Part shown: piece after piece, positions 41,209 through 49,738 of the stretch
How positions within the stretch are numbered: the stretch's first letter is position 1
Layout: the number at the start of each line of letters is the position of its first letter
Source: Clostridium sp.
GTDB lineage: Bacteria; Bacillota; Clostridia; Oscillospirales; Ruminococcaceae
Direction of reading: 5' to 3'
Assembly (NCBI GenBank): GCA_023664445.1
Contig: JAMPFN010000004.1
Coordinates: 1 to 64,000 of the forward strand
DNA: 64,000 nucleotides
Program-made: the position numbers and the translations under genes
Notes under the pieces: model-generated
The model's database searches: none
The model's input: only the letters and a program-made list of their open reading frames with translations
Told to the model about the DNA's origin: nothing

Positions 41209-41757
41209 AGTGCCGCCGATCTTACGAAACTTGCAATGCTCAAGGTCGAAAGCGATGAGGAATGGAAAAAATTAGGTGGGAGAATCCTTGTACCCGTTCA
41301 TGATGAACTTATTGCAGAAGTTCCGATCGAACATTGGAAAGAGGGCGGCGAAAGGCTGAGTCAGCTTATGTGCGAAGCCGCAAGCTTTTTACCGTTTTCA
41401 ATCAAGTGTGATGTAACCACTACTTACAGATGGTACGGATTGGAATATCCTTGTCCGTATAAACAGCCTGAAATCATCCACAACATAACAGATGAATCTG
41501 AGATCAACTGGATTCTCTATCATCTGTTTGAGGTTGGCTATGAGCTGCCTGTTTACAAGGGAGAAAACGGAGAGAAACCGGAAGGTGATGCTGCATTGGG
41601 TATCAGCGGAATCTTAAGTGAAACTGCATTATCCCACATTCAGGATTACTGCAATCGTTATAATATAACAGAGGATGAATTTATTCATCATATTCATACA
41701 AAGGTGCATACCGGTTCTGCACCGATAAGGAATTATACTTTAAAGAACTATAAATAA
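41209..41757 (+). CDS. polA: Family A DNA polymerase, exon 3
   Basis: 182 codons plus stop. Begins SAADLTKLAMLKVE and contains motif C as ILVPVHDELIAEVP (the catalytic VHDE). The last ~90 residues after the palm are an extension (NITDESEINWILYHLFEVGY, then VHTGSAPIRNYTLKNYK) beyond the usual end of Pol I, possibly for contact with a partner such as the clamp. Confidence 0.9.
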   Translation, partial: SAADLTKLAMLKVESDEEWKKLGGRILVPVHDELIAEVPIEHWKEGGERLSQLMCEAASFLPFSIKCDVTTTYRWYGLEYPCPYKQPEIIHNITDESEINWILYHLFEVGYELPVYKGENGEKPEGDAALGISGILSETALSHIQDYCNRYNITEDEFIHHIHTKVHTGSAPIRNYTLKNYK

Positions 41758-41768
41758 TGGAGGGTTTT

Positions 41769-41918
41769 ATGAAACTTTATTATCTTATGAAAAAACCGTT
41801 AGACGAGATACTTCACGAATGTGAAGTATTATCAATAAAACCAATTGCTGATGAAAAAGGCAATATCATTAAGATTATTGTAGAGTATGCTTCACCTGAT
41901 AATAAAAGTCAGCACTAA
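41769..41918 (+). CDS. Small protein between polymerase and clamp (49 aa)
   Basis: MKLYYLMKKPLDEILHECEV at the N terminus, KIIVEYASPDNKSQH at the end; RBS AATGGAGGGTTTT. It lies 12 bases after the polymerase stop and 28 bases before the clamp start. No recognisable domain; its conserved operon position suggests an accessory replication factor. Confidence 0.6.
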   Translation: MKLYYLMKKPLDEILHECEVLSIKPIADEKGNIIKIIVEYASPDNKSQH

Positions 41919-41945
41919 AATTCTAAATTAGGAGGTAGTTTATAT

Positions 41946-43052
41946 ATGAAATTCACAGTAAGTACAAAACCGTTGAAAAACGGCGTTAATCTTTGCATTA
42001 TTGACGCAAATGTAATGGAGCATTATACCAAAAGTAAGCTGGTTCAGATCACAGCGGACACTGAAACGCTGCGTATCAATCATGCGGCGAATTTAATTCT
42101 TTCAGAGGTGACTTTTAAGGGTATAGGCGAGGGCGAATCTGCTTCTATTATGGTTGATCCGCTTATGTTCAGAAAGCTCATATCAACATTCACTGCTCCG
42201 CAGGTCGAGTTTGAGTTTACAGGTAATGCTTTGATACTCCATGACGGCAAATCATCATTTTCCTTGCCTATGCGTGCCGATACGTCAGAAGCTCAGCTCC
42301 CTATGCCGAATGTTGTAACAGAAGACGACGTTTTGTCAGGCAGTGATATTTTAATATCGGAATGGAAATTCATCAAGGACTACCAGATGTATGCCAAAGG
42401 TAATTCTGATAAGAATGTGATCTATAATTATGTCTGGGTAAGCGAAAATGGTGATGTGCTTGTCGGCAACTTTGCAGAGAGTCTTTTTACACATTCGACG
42501 GTAAGCAAACTTGGTAAAACCTGTCTGTTGACAGATACGATCATTAATCTGTTCAACTCTCTGCCAGAAGGTGCAAAAATCATCAATAAAGGTTCTGCAT
42601 ATTCAATAGCCGTTTCTACAGACGGTTATAAATACATATCTGAGTTTACGCCTTTATATGAATCAGAGGAAAACGGCGATTACAATTCTGAGATCATTAT
42701 AGGTATGATGAATGCAGACGAAGCCAATATTTCCAAGGTAAACACTGCTGATTTTATCAAAATACTCAATCAGGCAGTTCTGCTTACTACGGAAAAAATA
42801 CCTATAATAAAATACACATTTGAAAAGAATCAGATAACATTTAAGGATTCAAAGGTAAATGCTGCAATTTCCGTAGAAGGCGGACCTGAAACTCCTTATA
42901 CGCTGGACTTTTCAGCAAAAACCTTGAAGTCAGTAATTTCCAATTGCCCTGATTCTACAATCAGCATCAGTCCTACTTTTAATGACGGTGAGGTTGTCGG
43001 AATCAATATTTCAAGCGGCAATCTTACATTAGTCCTTGCGGGTATGGAATAA
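41946..43052 (+). CDS. dnaN: Beta sliding clamp (DnaN-like)
   Basis: 368 residues, RBS AGGAGGTAGTTTATAT. DnaN-type layout of three repeated domains: FEFTGNALILHDGKSSFSLP in domain 1, NGDVLVGNFAESLF in domain 2 and VVGINISSGNLTLVLAGME at the C terminus, corresponding to the M-P-M-R/L end of bacterial clamps. The ring tethers the phage polymerase and possibly other clamp-bound factors. The ATGG of its last codons overlaps the next gene by one base. Confidence 0.85.
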   Translation: MKFTVSTKPLKNGVNLCIIDANVMEHYTKSKLVQITADTETLRINHAANLILSEVTFKGIGEGESASIMVDPLMFRKLISTFTAPQVEFEFTGNALILHDGKSSFSLPMRADTSEAQLPMPNVVTEDDVLSGSDILISEWKFIKDYQMYAKGNSDKNVIYNYVWVSENGDVLVGNFAESLFTHSTVSKLGKTCLLTDTIINLFNSLPEGAKIINKGSAYSIAVSTDGYKYISEFTPLYESEENGDYNSEIIIGMMNADEANISKVNTADFIKILNQAVLLTTEKIPIIKYTFEKNQITFKDSKVNAAISVEGGPETPYTLDFSAKTLKSVISNCPDSTISISPTFNDGEVVGINISSGNLTLVLAGME

Positions 43053-43822
43053 TGGGATTTCGTGAAGTTAATTTTGGTTCGCTCGCAAAATTCAATTCTG
43101 CGGTAAGCAGTCAGTTCATTTCATTCTATGAGGAAGCTGTAATAAAAAGAATACAGAATGAAAGTGTCGGTGTAAAAAACTGCACTTTCGCTCCCTCCTG
43201 CATGAGGTGCGACCGTAAATCATGGTTCAGACTTCGCGGAACAGAAACTGATTTTATTGATAAACCCGATATCGGACTTGATTTTCGTGCAAAAGTCGGT
43301 ACGGCAAGGCACATAGAGATACAAACTACTCTCAAAAATGCTTTGGGCAAGGATTGGCTTGATGTGGGCGAATATTTAAAGGATAATTCCATGCCGTATG
43401 AATATGAACTGACGCAAAACAATATGGAAACTCTTATACACATAAAAGAACCGCCTGTCCGGTTTGCCTGTGACGGAATACTGAGATTTTCCGATACTTT
43501 ATTCCTTTTAGAAATAAAAACTGCCGATTACAGCAGCTGGTCTGAACTTATGAATCCGAAAGATGTTCACATGGATCAGATAAAATGCTATGCTGCACTG
43601 CTTAATATTCATGATGTTCTTGTTCTTTATGAGGACAGGCAGAACGGCAGTTTAAAGTGCTATCAAATAAATATAACAGATGAAGATTTTCAAGCTGTTT
43701 TCAGTAAATTTGATTATGTGCAGAAAATGGTCAAAGCAAATTTAGCTCCGGAACGTCTGCCGAACGGTGACTATTTATGCAAAAATTGTGAGTATAAAGA
43801 AAAATGTAAGGAGTGGGGTTAA
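43052..43822 (+). CDS. Cas4/RecB-like PD-(D/E)XK exonuclease
   Basis: 256 residues. Nuclease motifs: VGTARHIEIQ (G-x-x-x-H), CDGILRF (D), LLEIKTA (E-x-K) and QIKCYAALL (Q-x3-Y). Cysteines at CMRC near the N terminus and CKNCEYKEKC at the C terminus match the Fe-S cluster of Cas4/AddB-type nucleases. It probably resects DNA ends during recombination-dependent replication, next to RecA and the clamp. Nothing near it suggests CRISPR adaptation. Confidence 0.8.
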   Translation: MGFREVNFGSLAKFNSAVSSQFISFYEEAVIKRIQNESVGVKNCTFAPSCMRCDRKSWFRLRGTETDFIDKPDIGLDFRAKVGTARHIEIQTTLKNALGKDWLDVGEYLKDNSMPYEYELTQNNMETLIHIKEPPVRFACDGILRFSDTLFLLEIKTADYSSWSELMNPKDVHMDQIKCYAALLNIHDVLVLYEDRQNGSLKCYQINITDEDFQAVFSKFDYVQKMVKANLAPERLPNGDYLCKNCEYKEKCKEWG

Positions 43823-43825
43823 TCT

Positions 43826-45781
43826 ATGACTCTTGCAAATAAATATCGTCCAAAATCCTTTGAAGATGTTTGCGAACAGGGATTAGTAACAAATATCCTC
43901 AGCAATATGTGCAGATCAGAACTGGCTAACAGAAATTTTCTGCTTATAGGTCCTGCGGGTACAGGAAAAACAACACTTGCCAGAATCATTGGCAATACGC
44001 TAAATGAAGGCGAATGTGAACCAATTGAAATTGACGCCGCTTCAAACAGCGGTGTTGACGCTATGCGTGACATTGTGGGTGAAGCCCGGTCATATCCTAT
44101 CGGGAATAAGTTTAAAATCTTTATAATAGACGAATGTATGACAGGTGATACTGAAATACTTACAAATTTTGGGTACAAGAGAATGGACAATCTGAATGAA
44201 TCAGATTTAATTGCTCAATACACAGATAATGGAAATATTGAGTTTGTGAAACCAATTAGATTGATAAAAAAACATTTTGAGGGAGATTTGGTTTGTTGGC
44301 AGCCAATACAAGGACATACTATAAAAATGACACCACATCATGTACAACCCTTGCATTTTGTAAAGTCTAATTCTATAAAAGAATCTTATATTAAAGATGT
44401 TAAGTTTAATCAGGCGAACGAACTTATTGTTGCAGGAAATGGTATAGGAAATTCATCTGAACTGTCCCCAATGGACAGATTGGCCATTGCGAGTCAAGCT
44501 GACGGATGTATTCAGTTTGAGAGCAGTACATATAATATGTGGTTAATCTCTTTGAAAAAGCAAAGAAAAATAGAAAGAATACTTAATTTGTTTAAGGAAG
44601 CAAATGTTGAATACAATGAAATTTCTTCGATACGTCCGGATGTTAGAAGATTTACATATAAAATGCCTAAGACGGTTTCAAAGAAGCTTTCTTCTTACTT
44701 CTCTTTAGATTTTAACTATGATAGAGCAAGACAATTTATTGAAGAAGTACAAAAATGGGATGGATATGTATCTCTGAACTATATCGAATACTTATCTATC
44801 GTAAAAGAAAATACAGATTTTGTATCAGCAGTTGCTACGTTAGGAGGCTATTCTTGCAAACAGGTTGTGGTACATGATAGCCGAAAAGAAACATATAAGG
44901 ATACGCATAAGGTCTTTATGTATGATACCGTATATAGAGGATGTCAACGTATACAAAAAACCATTACTAAAGAATATTTTAATGGAAATGTTTATTGTGT
45001 TGAAGTTCCATCACATAAAATTATTGTACGTGCAGAAGGATTTACTTTTGTTACTGGTAATTGTCATGCGCTTAGCTCTGCTGCGTGGCAGAGCTTGCTG
45101 AAAGTGCTTGAGGAATCTCCGGCACGAAGTGTGTTCATCTTCTGCACGACCAATCCTGAGAAAATTCCCAATACTATTATATCTCGTGTGCAGACATTTC
45201 AGCTTTCAAAAATCAGCCTGAACGGAATTTACAACCGGCTTATTCATGTGCTGAAAAACGAAAATACATCGGGACGTAATATAATTTATTCGGATGACGG
45301 AGTTATGTTTATTGCAAAGCTTGCAAACGGCGGTATGCGTGACGCTTTGACTTTGCTTGATAAAGTTCTTGTCTATTCAAATGACATCAATTCTAAAACT
45401 GTAACAGAAGCGCTGAACTTGCCGAATTATGATAATTATTTTGATTTGCTCAGTGCAGTCGCCAAGAAAGATAATACCGTAATTTCGTCTGTAATTCATG
45501 ATGTGTATAATTCCGGCGTTAATTTTGTTAAGTGGTTTGAGGATTTTCATTCTTTTGTAATGAATATTGTGAAATATATTTTCTTACAGGATATCAATAA
45601 AACCATGATACCGGTACATTATCAGGATAAGATAAGTAAGTACGGTTCTTCTCATTCGACGGTTTGTCTGAGACTTGCAAATAAACTGCTGAATCTTAAT
45701 CAGGAACTCCGTACCACAAATTATCAGCAGGAAATAGCATTGACATATTTATGTTCTGCTCCCACACAAAAGAAACAGTAG
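43826..45781 (+). CDS. dnaX: Clamp-loader gamma/tau subunit (contains an intein)
   Basis: 651 residues as read. AAA+ motifs: YRPKSFEDVCEQ, Walker A GPAGTGKTT (42-50), Walker B FIIDE interrupted after residue 103 by a 309-residue intein, then CHALSSAAWQSLLKVLEESP, sensor 1 FIFCTTNPEKI and SRVQTFQLSKI. Without the intein the protein is 342 residues, a gamma-length DnaX without tau extension. It works with delta (48025) and delta-prime (48942) to load the clamp. Confidence 0.92.
   Translation: MTLANKYRPKSFEDVCEQGLVTNILSNMCRSELANRNFLLIGPAGTGKTTLARIIGNTLNEGECEPIEIDAASNSGVDAMRDIVGEARSYPIGNKFKIFIIDECMTGDTEILTNFGYKRMDNLNESDLIAQYTDNGNIEFVKPIRLIKKHFEGDLVCWQPIQGHTIKMTPHHVQPLHFVKSNSIKESYIKDVKFNQANELIVAGNGIGNSSELSPMDRLAIASQADGCIQFESSTYNMWLISLKKQRKIERILNLFKEANVEYNEISSIRPDVRRFTYKMPKTVSKKLSSYFSLDFNYDRARQFIEEVQKWDGYVSLNYIEYLSIVKENTDFVSAVATLGGYSCKQVVVHDSRKETYKDTHKVFMYDTVYRGCQRIQKTITKEYFNGNVYCVEVPSHKIIVRAEGFTFVTGNCHALSSAAWQSLLKVLEESPARSVFIFCTTNPEKIPNTIISRVQTFQLSKISLNGIYNRLIHVLKNENTSGRNIIYSDDGVMFIAKLANGGMRDALTLLDKVLVYSNDINSKTVTEALNLPNYDNYFDLLSAVAKKDNTVISSVIHDVYNSGVNFVKWFEDFHSFVMNIVKYIFLQDINKTMIPVHYQDKISKYGSSHSTVCLRLANKLLNLNQELRTTNYQQEIALTYLCSAPTQKKQ
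44135..45061 (+). mobile_element. Intein inside the clamp-loader Walker B motif
   Basis: 309 residues from Cys104 (CMTGDTEILTNFGYKRMDNL, block A) to Asn412 (FTFVTGN) with Cys as the +1 residue. Block B-like PHHVQPLHF and LAGLIDADG-type LAIASQADGCIQF and EVQKWDGYVSL are present. The penultimate residue is Gly rather than His before Asn. It splits the DE of Walker B from CHAL, the most conserved part of the ATPase. Confidence 0.92.
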
Positions 45782-45790
45782 GTGAAAACT

Positions 45791-46351
45791 ATGATAAATA
45801 TAAATGAAGCATTTGAATCCTCTAAGGAAGATATAGAGGCAGTATCAGAGTGGTGTGAAAAGGTATATCATAATAATTTTGAAAGTCATTTCACAGAATC
45901 ACGCTGCTTATTTGAAAGGCTCAAATCCAAAACTCATCCGATTACTGACGAAGAACTCAGCTGGATTTTGATTACACTTCCTATTGATCTGTTTGAAGCG
46001 TCTGAATCATTGAACAGACTGAAAATAAATCAGGAAGTGGCAAAGCTGAAGTATAAGCAGAATGAAGCTGAGTTTATGAAAAAATCTACAGCAAAATCAG
46101 TGACTCAGAAAAGGGACGAAGCGGCAGTTCAAATGCTTGATGATAAACTGCTGATATTGGCATACGACTCTGTTATATCAAGAGTTGAAAGTGAGATTTC
46201 TTTATCAAGAGAACTGATCATGGGCGCTAAGAAAATATGGGACGCAAGAAGAAAAACCGACAGTGTTATGCCTGTTGGCGAAGTGAATACGCCCGACGCT
46301 CCATTACCTGATTATCAAAATAAAAAGTACATTCACGGAGGTACATATTAA
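45791..46351 (+). CDS. Putative recombination mediator (UvsY-like by position)
   Basis: 186 residues from the ATG at 45791, preceded by TAGGTGAAAACT; GTG at 45782 is an alternative. All-helical, with LNRLKINQEVAKLKYKQNEAEF and YDSVISRVESEISLSRELIMGAKKIWDARR. Charge pattern, size and position immediately before recA (stop and start overlap by one base) recall T4 UvsY, which loads the recombinase on SSB-coated DNA. No sequence match to UvsY itself is claimed. Confidence 0.45.
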   Translation: MININEAFESSKEDIEAVSEWCEKVYHNNFESHFTESRCLFERLKSKTHPITDEELSWILITLPIDLFEASESLNRLKINQEVAKLKYKQNEAEFMKKSTAKSVTQKRDEAAVQMLDDKLLILAYDSVISRVESEISLSRELIMGAKKIWDARRKTDSVMPVGEVNTPDAPLPDYQNKKYIHGGTY

Positions 46352-47550
46352 TGTCTTCATATGCTGATATTATCAAGAAAAAGTCGAAAGAATGGGAATG
46401 CCCCGGACTTATGGACGCTGCAAGGGCTGTAAGGGGTGATAAGATACCCTTTTCATCTCCATTAATGAACTGGTGTACATATGGCGGTATTCCAAGATAT
46501 AAGATCACTGAGTTTTTTGGTGAGCCGGGCGGGGGTAAGACGACAACCGCTGTTGATATTTGTAAAAATGCAATTGAGATTTTTCATAATGAGTATAATG
46601 CTGAAATTGATAGATTGCGTGAGGAAATTTCAAAAGGTTCTAAAACTGCCGATGGAGAACTTGAAGATTTGACGGAAATAGGACCTAAAAAAGTTCTTTA
46701 TATTGATTTGGAGCACGCCTTTGATGGAAAGTGGGCTGAAACGCTGGGTATATCAAAATCCGATATGGATATAATGCAGCCGCCAAATGTGGTTGCTGAA
46801 GATATTTTGCAGACATTACAAGAAATTGTAGAAACAGGTGAGGTCGGATTAGTTGTTCTTGATTCTATACCGTCACTTGTAACACAAAAAGAACTTGAAA
46901 AGAAATATGGTGGAAAAAATGTTGCACCGCTTGCCGGATTGCTTACCATTTTTTTCAGAAAGATCATTTCCTTACTGACAAGATATAAGTGTACATTACT
47001 TATGATCAATCAGATAAGAGATAATTTAAATAATCCATATGTTGTAAGTACTCCTGGCGGAAGAGCACCTAAGTTTTATGCTTCTCTCCGTATACAGTTC
47101 CGTATAGGTAAGCCTGTTGATTTTCTTGGAAACGAACTTCCCATGAATACCGAAAATCCGGCTGGCTATCTGGTTGTCGCTTCACTGGTAAAACAAAAAT
47201 CAGCGCCTTGGGACAGGAAACAAGGCACATATTACCTTATGTGTCAAAGTGGGATCAGACCGGATTTTGACTATGCTCTGCTTGCAATCAATAAATACAA
47301 TATTATCCAAAAATCCGGCGCATGGTTTACCGTATGCGACCCTTATACCGGCGAGGTGCTTATGGACAATACATTGGACAAGCCTAAACCGATCAAATTG
47401 AACGGTCTTGCAAAAGTGTATGATTTTCTGAACAGTCATCAGGAATATTATCAAAAGGTTCAGAAGTTTATCCTTGACGATATAAACGGTAAAACGGATA
47501 TAAATGAACCGGCGGAGGGCTCGGACTATGAGTACAATGAAACCGACTAA
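46351..47550 (+). CDS. recA: RecA/UvsX-type recombinase
   Basis: 399 residues, RBS ACGGAGGTACATATTA. Walker A GEPGGGKTT (57-65), Walker B LVVLDSIPSLV, L1/L2-like VAPLAGLLTIFFRK and LLMINQIRDNL, then STPGGRAPKFYASLRIQ. It pairs homologous strands during recombination-dependent replication. An inserted segment (about residues 90-120, NAEIDRLREEISKGSKTADG) follows Walker A. The acidic C-terminal tail matches RecA regulation by its tail. Confidence 0.93.
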   Translation: MSSYADIIKKKSKEWECPGLMDAARAVRGDKIPFSSPLMNWCTYGGIPRYKITEFFGEPGGGKTTTAVDICKNAIEIFHNEYNAEIDRLREEISKGSKTADGELEDLTEIGPKKVLYIDLEHAFDGKWAETLGISKSDMDIMQPPNVVAEDILQTLQEIVETGEVGLVVLDSIPSLVTQKELEKKYGGKNVAPLAGLLTIFFRKIISLLTRYKCTLLMINQIRDNLNNPYVVSTPGGRAPKFYASLRIQFRIGKPVDFLGNELPMNTENPAGYLVVASLVKQKSAPWDRKQGTYYLMCQSGIRPDFDYALLAINKYNIIQKSGAWFTVCDPYTGEVLMDNTLDKPKPIKLNGLAKVYDFLNSHQEYYQKVQKFILDDINGKTDINEPAEGSDYEYNETD

Positions 47551-48013
47551 ATATTACAGCAATAAACAGGAACATATGATAGCCGACTGCCTTGGGTGGT
47601 CGGTTGTTGCTGCGAGCGGCGCAAGACGCTTTGAACCGGGTGACATTCGTTCTGATGATTATTTAGGAGAGTGCAAAACACACATGTCGGAACAGTCCGA
47701 TATTGTGATATATAAAGATGTATGGAGAAAAATTTCGTCAGAAGCCGTATCTGTAATGAAACGTCCTGTTTTGTTTGTGGATAACGGTACACAAAAAATA
47801 AAGAATACATGGTGTGTGACTCCGGAACGGTTTTTACCGGATAAACGTCATATTCAATGTGATATTATGATGAGGGAATCTGAAACAAAGCTTTCATTTC
47901 CGCATGAAAAATGGAATGGTATACTCGACAACGGCTGCGCTTCATTTAAGATAAACGGCGAATCGTTATTATTAATGAAGTTGGAAACCTTCAAAAATTT
48001 ATTTCAGGAATAG
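47528..48013 (+). CDS. PD-(D/E)XK Holliday-junction-resolvase-like nuclease
   Basis: 161 residues; the ATG at 47528 follows CGGAGGG inside the recA end, and the longer frame from 47504 lacks an RBS. Catalytic residues: E15 (NKQEHMIADCLGW), D39 (EPGDIRSDDY) and E48-x-K50 (LGECKTH). The compact size and GAR-x-x-E-x-GD pattern resemble archaeal Hjc and phage resolvases. It would trim recombination or packaging intermediates. Overlap with recA (23 bases) suggests coupling. Confidence 0.75.
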   Translation: MSTMKPTKYYSNKQEHMIADCLGWSVVAASGARRFEPGDIRSDDYLGECKTHMSEQSDIVIYKDVWRKISSEAVSVMKRPVLFVDNGTQKIKNTWCVTPERFLPDKRHIQCDIMMRESETKLSFPHEKWNGILDNGCASFKINGESLLLMKLETFKNLFQE

Positions 48014-48024
48014 AGGTGACATAG

Positions 48025-48945
48025 TTGCTTAGTATTCAAGAGGTCGGGCAGCAGGTGCTTACAGGCAAGCCCAAAAGCTTTTATATCTTTATAGGAGAAG
48101 AATACGGGATAAAAGAAAAGTATCTTGACAATCTGAAAAATCATTATCAGGATTCGTCTGAAATCAGTAAAGTATCTGAATTATTTGAGATCATGAACCA
48201 TAAGCGGATAATTCCGTTGCAGCCAAAACTGTATATTGCAAGATATGACGAAGAATTTATTCAGAATATGGATAAGAACACTGCTGCTGTTATTTCAAAA
48301 ATGGAATCCAAGATAATAGGTACTCTCGTATGCGTCTATGAGCTGCCGAAACACGTCAATAAGTGTTTAAAATATCTTCCCGATCATACTGTTTCATTTG
48401 ACGGCATAAACAGCAATTTCATAAAAAAGTATCTTACAGTGGATTTTCCTTCTCTGGAAAGCAGTCTGATAGATTTTTCAGTTCAGCTGCATAAGGACTA
48501 TAAAAGCGCTTATAATGCCTGTATCAGTTTAAGTAATGCCGATACAGATGTGCTGACAAAATATAACGGTACTGAGCTTTCAAAGGCATTAGGTACAAGT
48601 TTTTCAGCGTCGGAGAGTCAGTTCAGGCAAGGTATAGCCTCAAGGAATTTCGGATATTGTCTTTCGGTGGTAGATAATTATAACGGCGATCTTAATTTGC
48701 TGATATATACGTTTCTTTCAACCATGATAGACTTAGAAAAATTGCTGAGTAATCCGAAACAGCAGTCGGATCTAAGCAAATACAATAAGTGTTGGAATAT
48801 TGCAGATGTATATAATATGTTTATGAATGTGTATAACGAACTGGAAAAGTCCAGATCGATTTCGACATATGATGTTTACACAAGACTTGTTTATCTGATA
48901 AGCATACTGCAATTTTCACCCGTACCGGAGGTCGATGCTATATGA
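48025..48945 (+). CDS. Clamp-loader delta subunit (HolA-like)
   Basis: 306 residues from a TTG start with AGAGGTGACATAG upstream. The N-terminal SFYIFIGEEYGIKEKYLDNL, the strand LYIARYDEEF and the helical C-terminal collar (ALGTSFSASESQFRQGIASR, LLIYTFLSTMIDLEKLL) match HolA architecture, a degenerate AAA+ without Walker motifs. It opens the clamp. It overlaps the delta-prime gene by 4 bases. Confidence 0.65.
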   Translation: MLSIQEVGQQVLTGKPKSFYIFIGEEYGIKEKYLDNLKNHYQDSSEISKVSELFEIMNHKRIIPLQPKLYIARYDEEFIQNMDKNTAAVISKMESKIIGTLVCVYELPKHVNKCLKYLPDHTVSFDGINSNFIKKYLTVDFPSLESSLIDFSVQLHKDYKSAYNACISLSNADTDVLTKYNGTELSKALGTSFSASESQFRQGIASRNFGYCLSVVDNYNGDLNLLIYTFLSTMIDLEKLLSNPKQQSDLSKYNKCWNIADVYNMFMNVYNELEKSRSISTYDVYTRLVYLISILQFSPVPEVDAI

Positions 48946-49724
48946 ATCTTATAAATCAGCAGAAAGTTATTCCCGAACTTGCCAAATTAGCCGAAAGCAG
49001 ACGGCATAATGTTCTGATTTCCGGAACAGAGGGCTGCGGTAAAACTTATCTTGCAAGGCTTTATGCAAAACAGTTGGGCATAGAGGATTTTATAATTGCA
49101 GAATCAAAGGTGTCATCTGTAAAGGAAGCGATAGATACTTGTATGAATCTGCATACTCCGATCGTTCTTTGTATCGAAAACCTCGATTTAGGAGTAAATG
49201 CCGTTTCCTATGCTATTTTGAAATTTCTGGAAGAACCTTCTGAAAACGTATATATTGTTGTTACATGCAGAAATGTAAAGGGTATTCCGGACACTATTTT
49301 GAGCCGGTGCGTATCTCTGACATTATCTCCTATGGCAAAGACGGATATTTTGCTGTATGCTAAGGAGCAGAATGCAGTACAGTTCGCTCAGGTATATAAA
49401 GATAGGGTGCTTTGGGAATGTGTAAAATCTATCGGCGACGCAGATAAAGTACTTGGTCTGACCGCTTTACAGATAAGTTATTTTAAAAATTTACAGAGCC
49501 TTTTAAATGGTAAAAGTACAGTATCTGATATAATTTGGAAACTGCAAAAATTTCCTGATGGTACGGCAGCTCCGATTGAAATTACAATAAGATACCTGAT
49601 GTACAGCATAAAGTCAAGCGTTGTATTTACAGCTTGTCATAAATGCTTAACAGCGCTTTCAAACGGAAAAATAGGAACACATGCAATTCTTGCAAGGTTT
49701 GTCTTTGAATTAAAATATACATAA
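48942..49724 (+). CDS. Clamp-loader delta-prime subunit (HolB-like)
   Basis: 260 residues. Walker A-like SGTEGCGKTYLARLYA (residues about 27-42), Walker B-like VLCIENLDL (D-E to E-N), sensor 1 YIVVTCRNVKGIP and the SRC motif ILSRCVSLTLSP, whose Arg is the arginine finger. Walker B lacks the canonical DE, consistent with the weak ATPase of delta-prime. Together with 43826 and 48025 the phage has a complete loader. Confidence 0.8.
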   Translation: MNLINQQKVIPELAKLAESRRHNVLISGTEGCGKTYLARLYAKQLGIEDFIIAESKVSSVKEAIDTCMNLHTPIVLCIENLDLGVNAVSYAILKFLEEPSENVYIVVTCRNVKGIPDTILSRCVSLTLSPMAKTDILLYAKEQNAVQFAQVYKDRVLWECVKSIGDADKVLGLTALQISYFKNLQSLLNGKSTVSDIIWKLQKFPDGTAAPIEITIRYLMYSIKSSVVFTACHKCLTALSNGKIGTHAILARFVFELKYT

Positions 49725-49738
49725 AGGAGTCATAAAAA

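Noticed and set aside
43052-43822. Cas4-like nuclease as part of a CRISPR system
   Set aside because: There is no cas1, cas2 or array nearby. It sits in a replication/recombination operon, so a recombination nuclease is the simpler reading.
47955-47968. AATCGTTATTATT inside the resolvase gene
   Set aside because: It resembles the early-type motif and lies ahead of the delta gene, but it is within coding sequence and one of many AT-rich stretches; it is left out of the list of nine.
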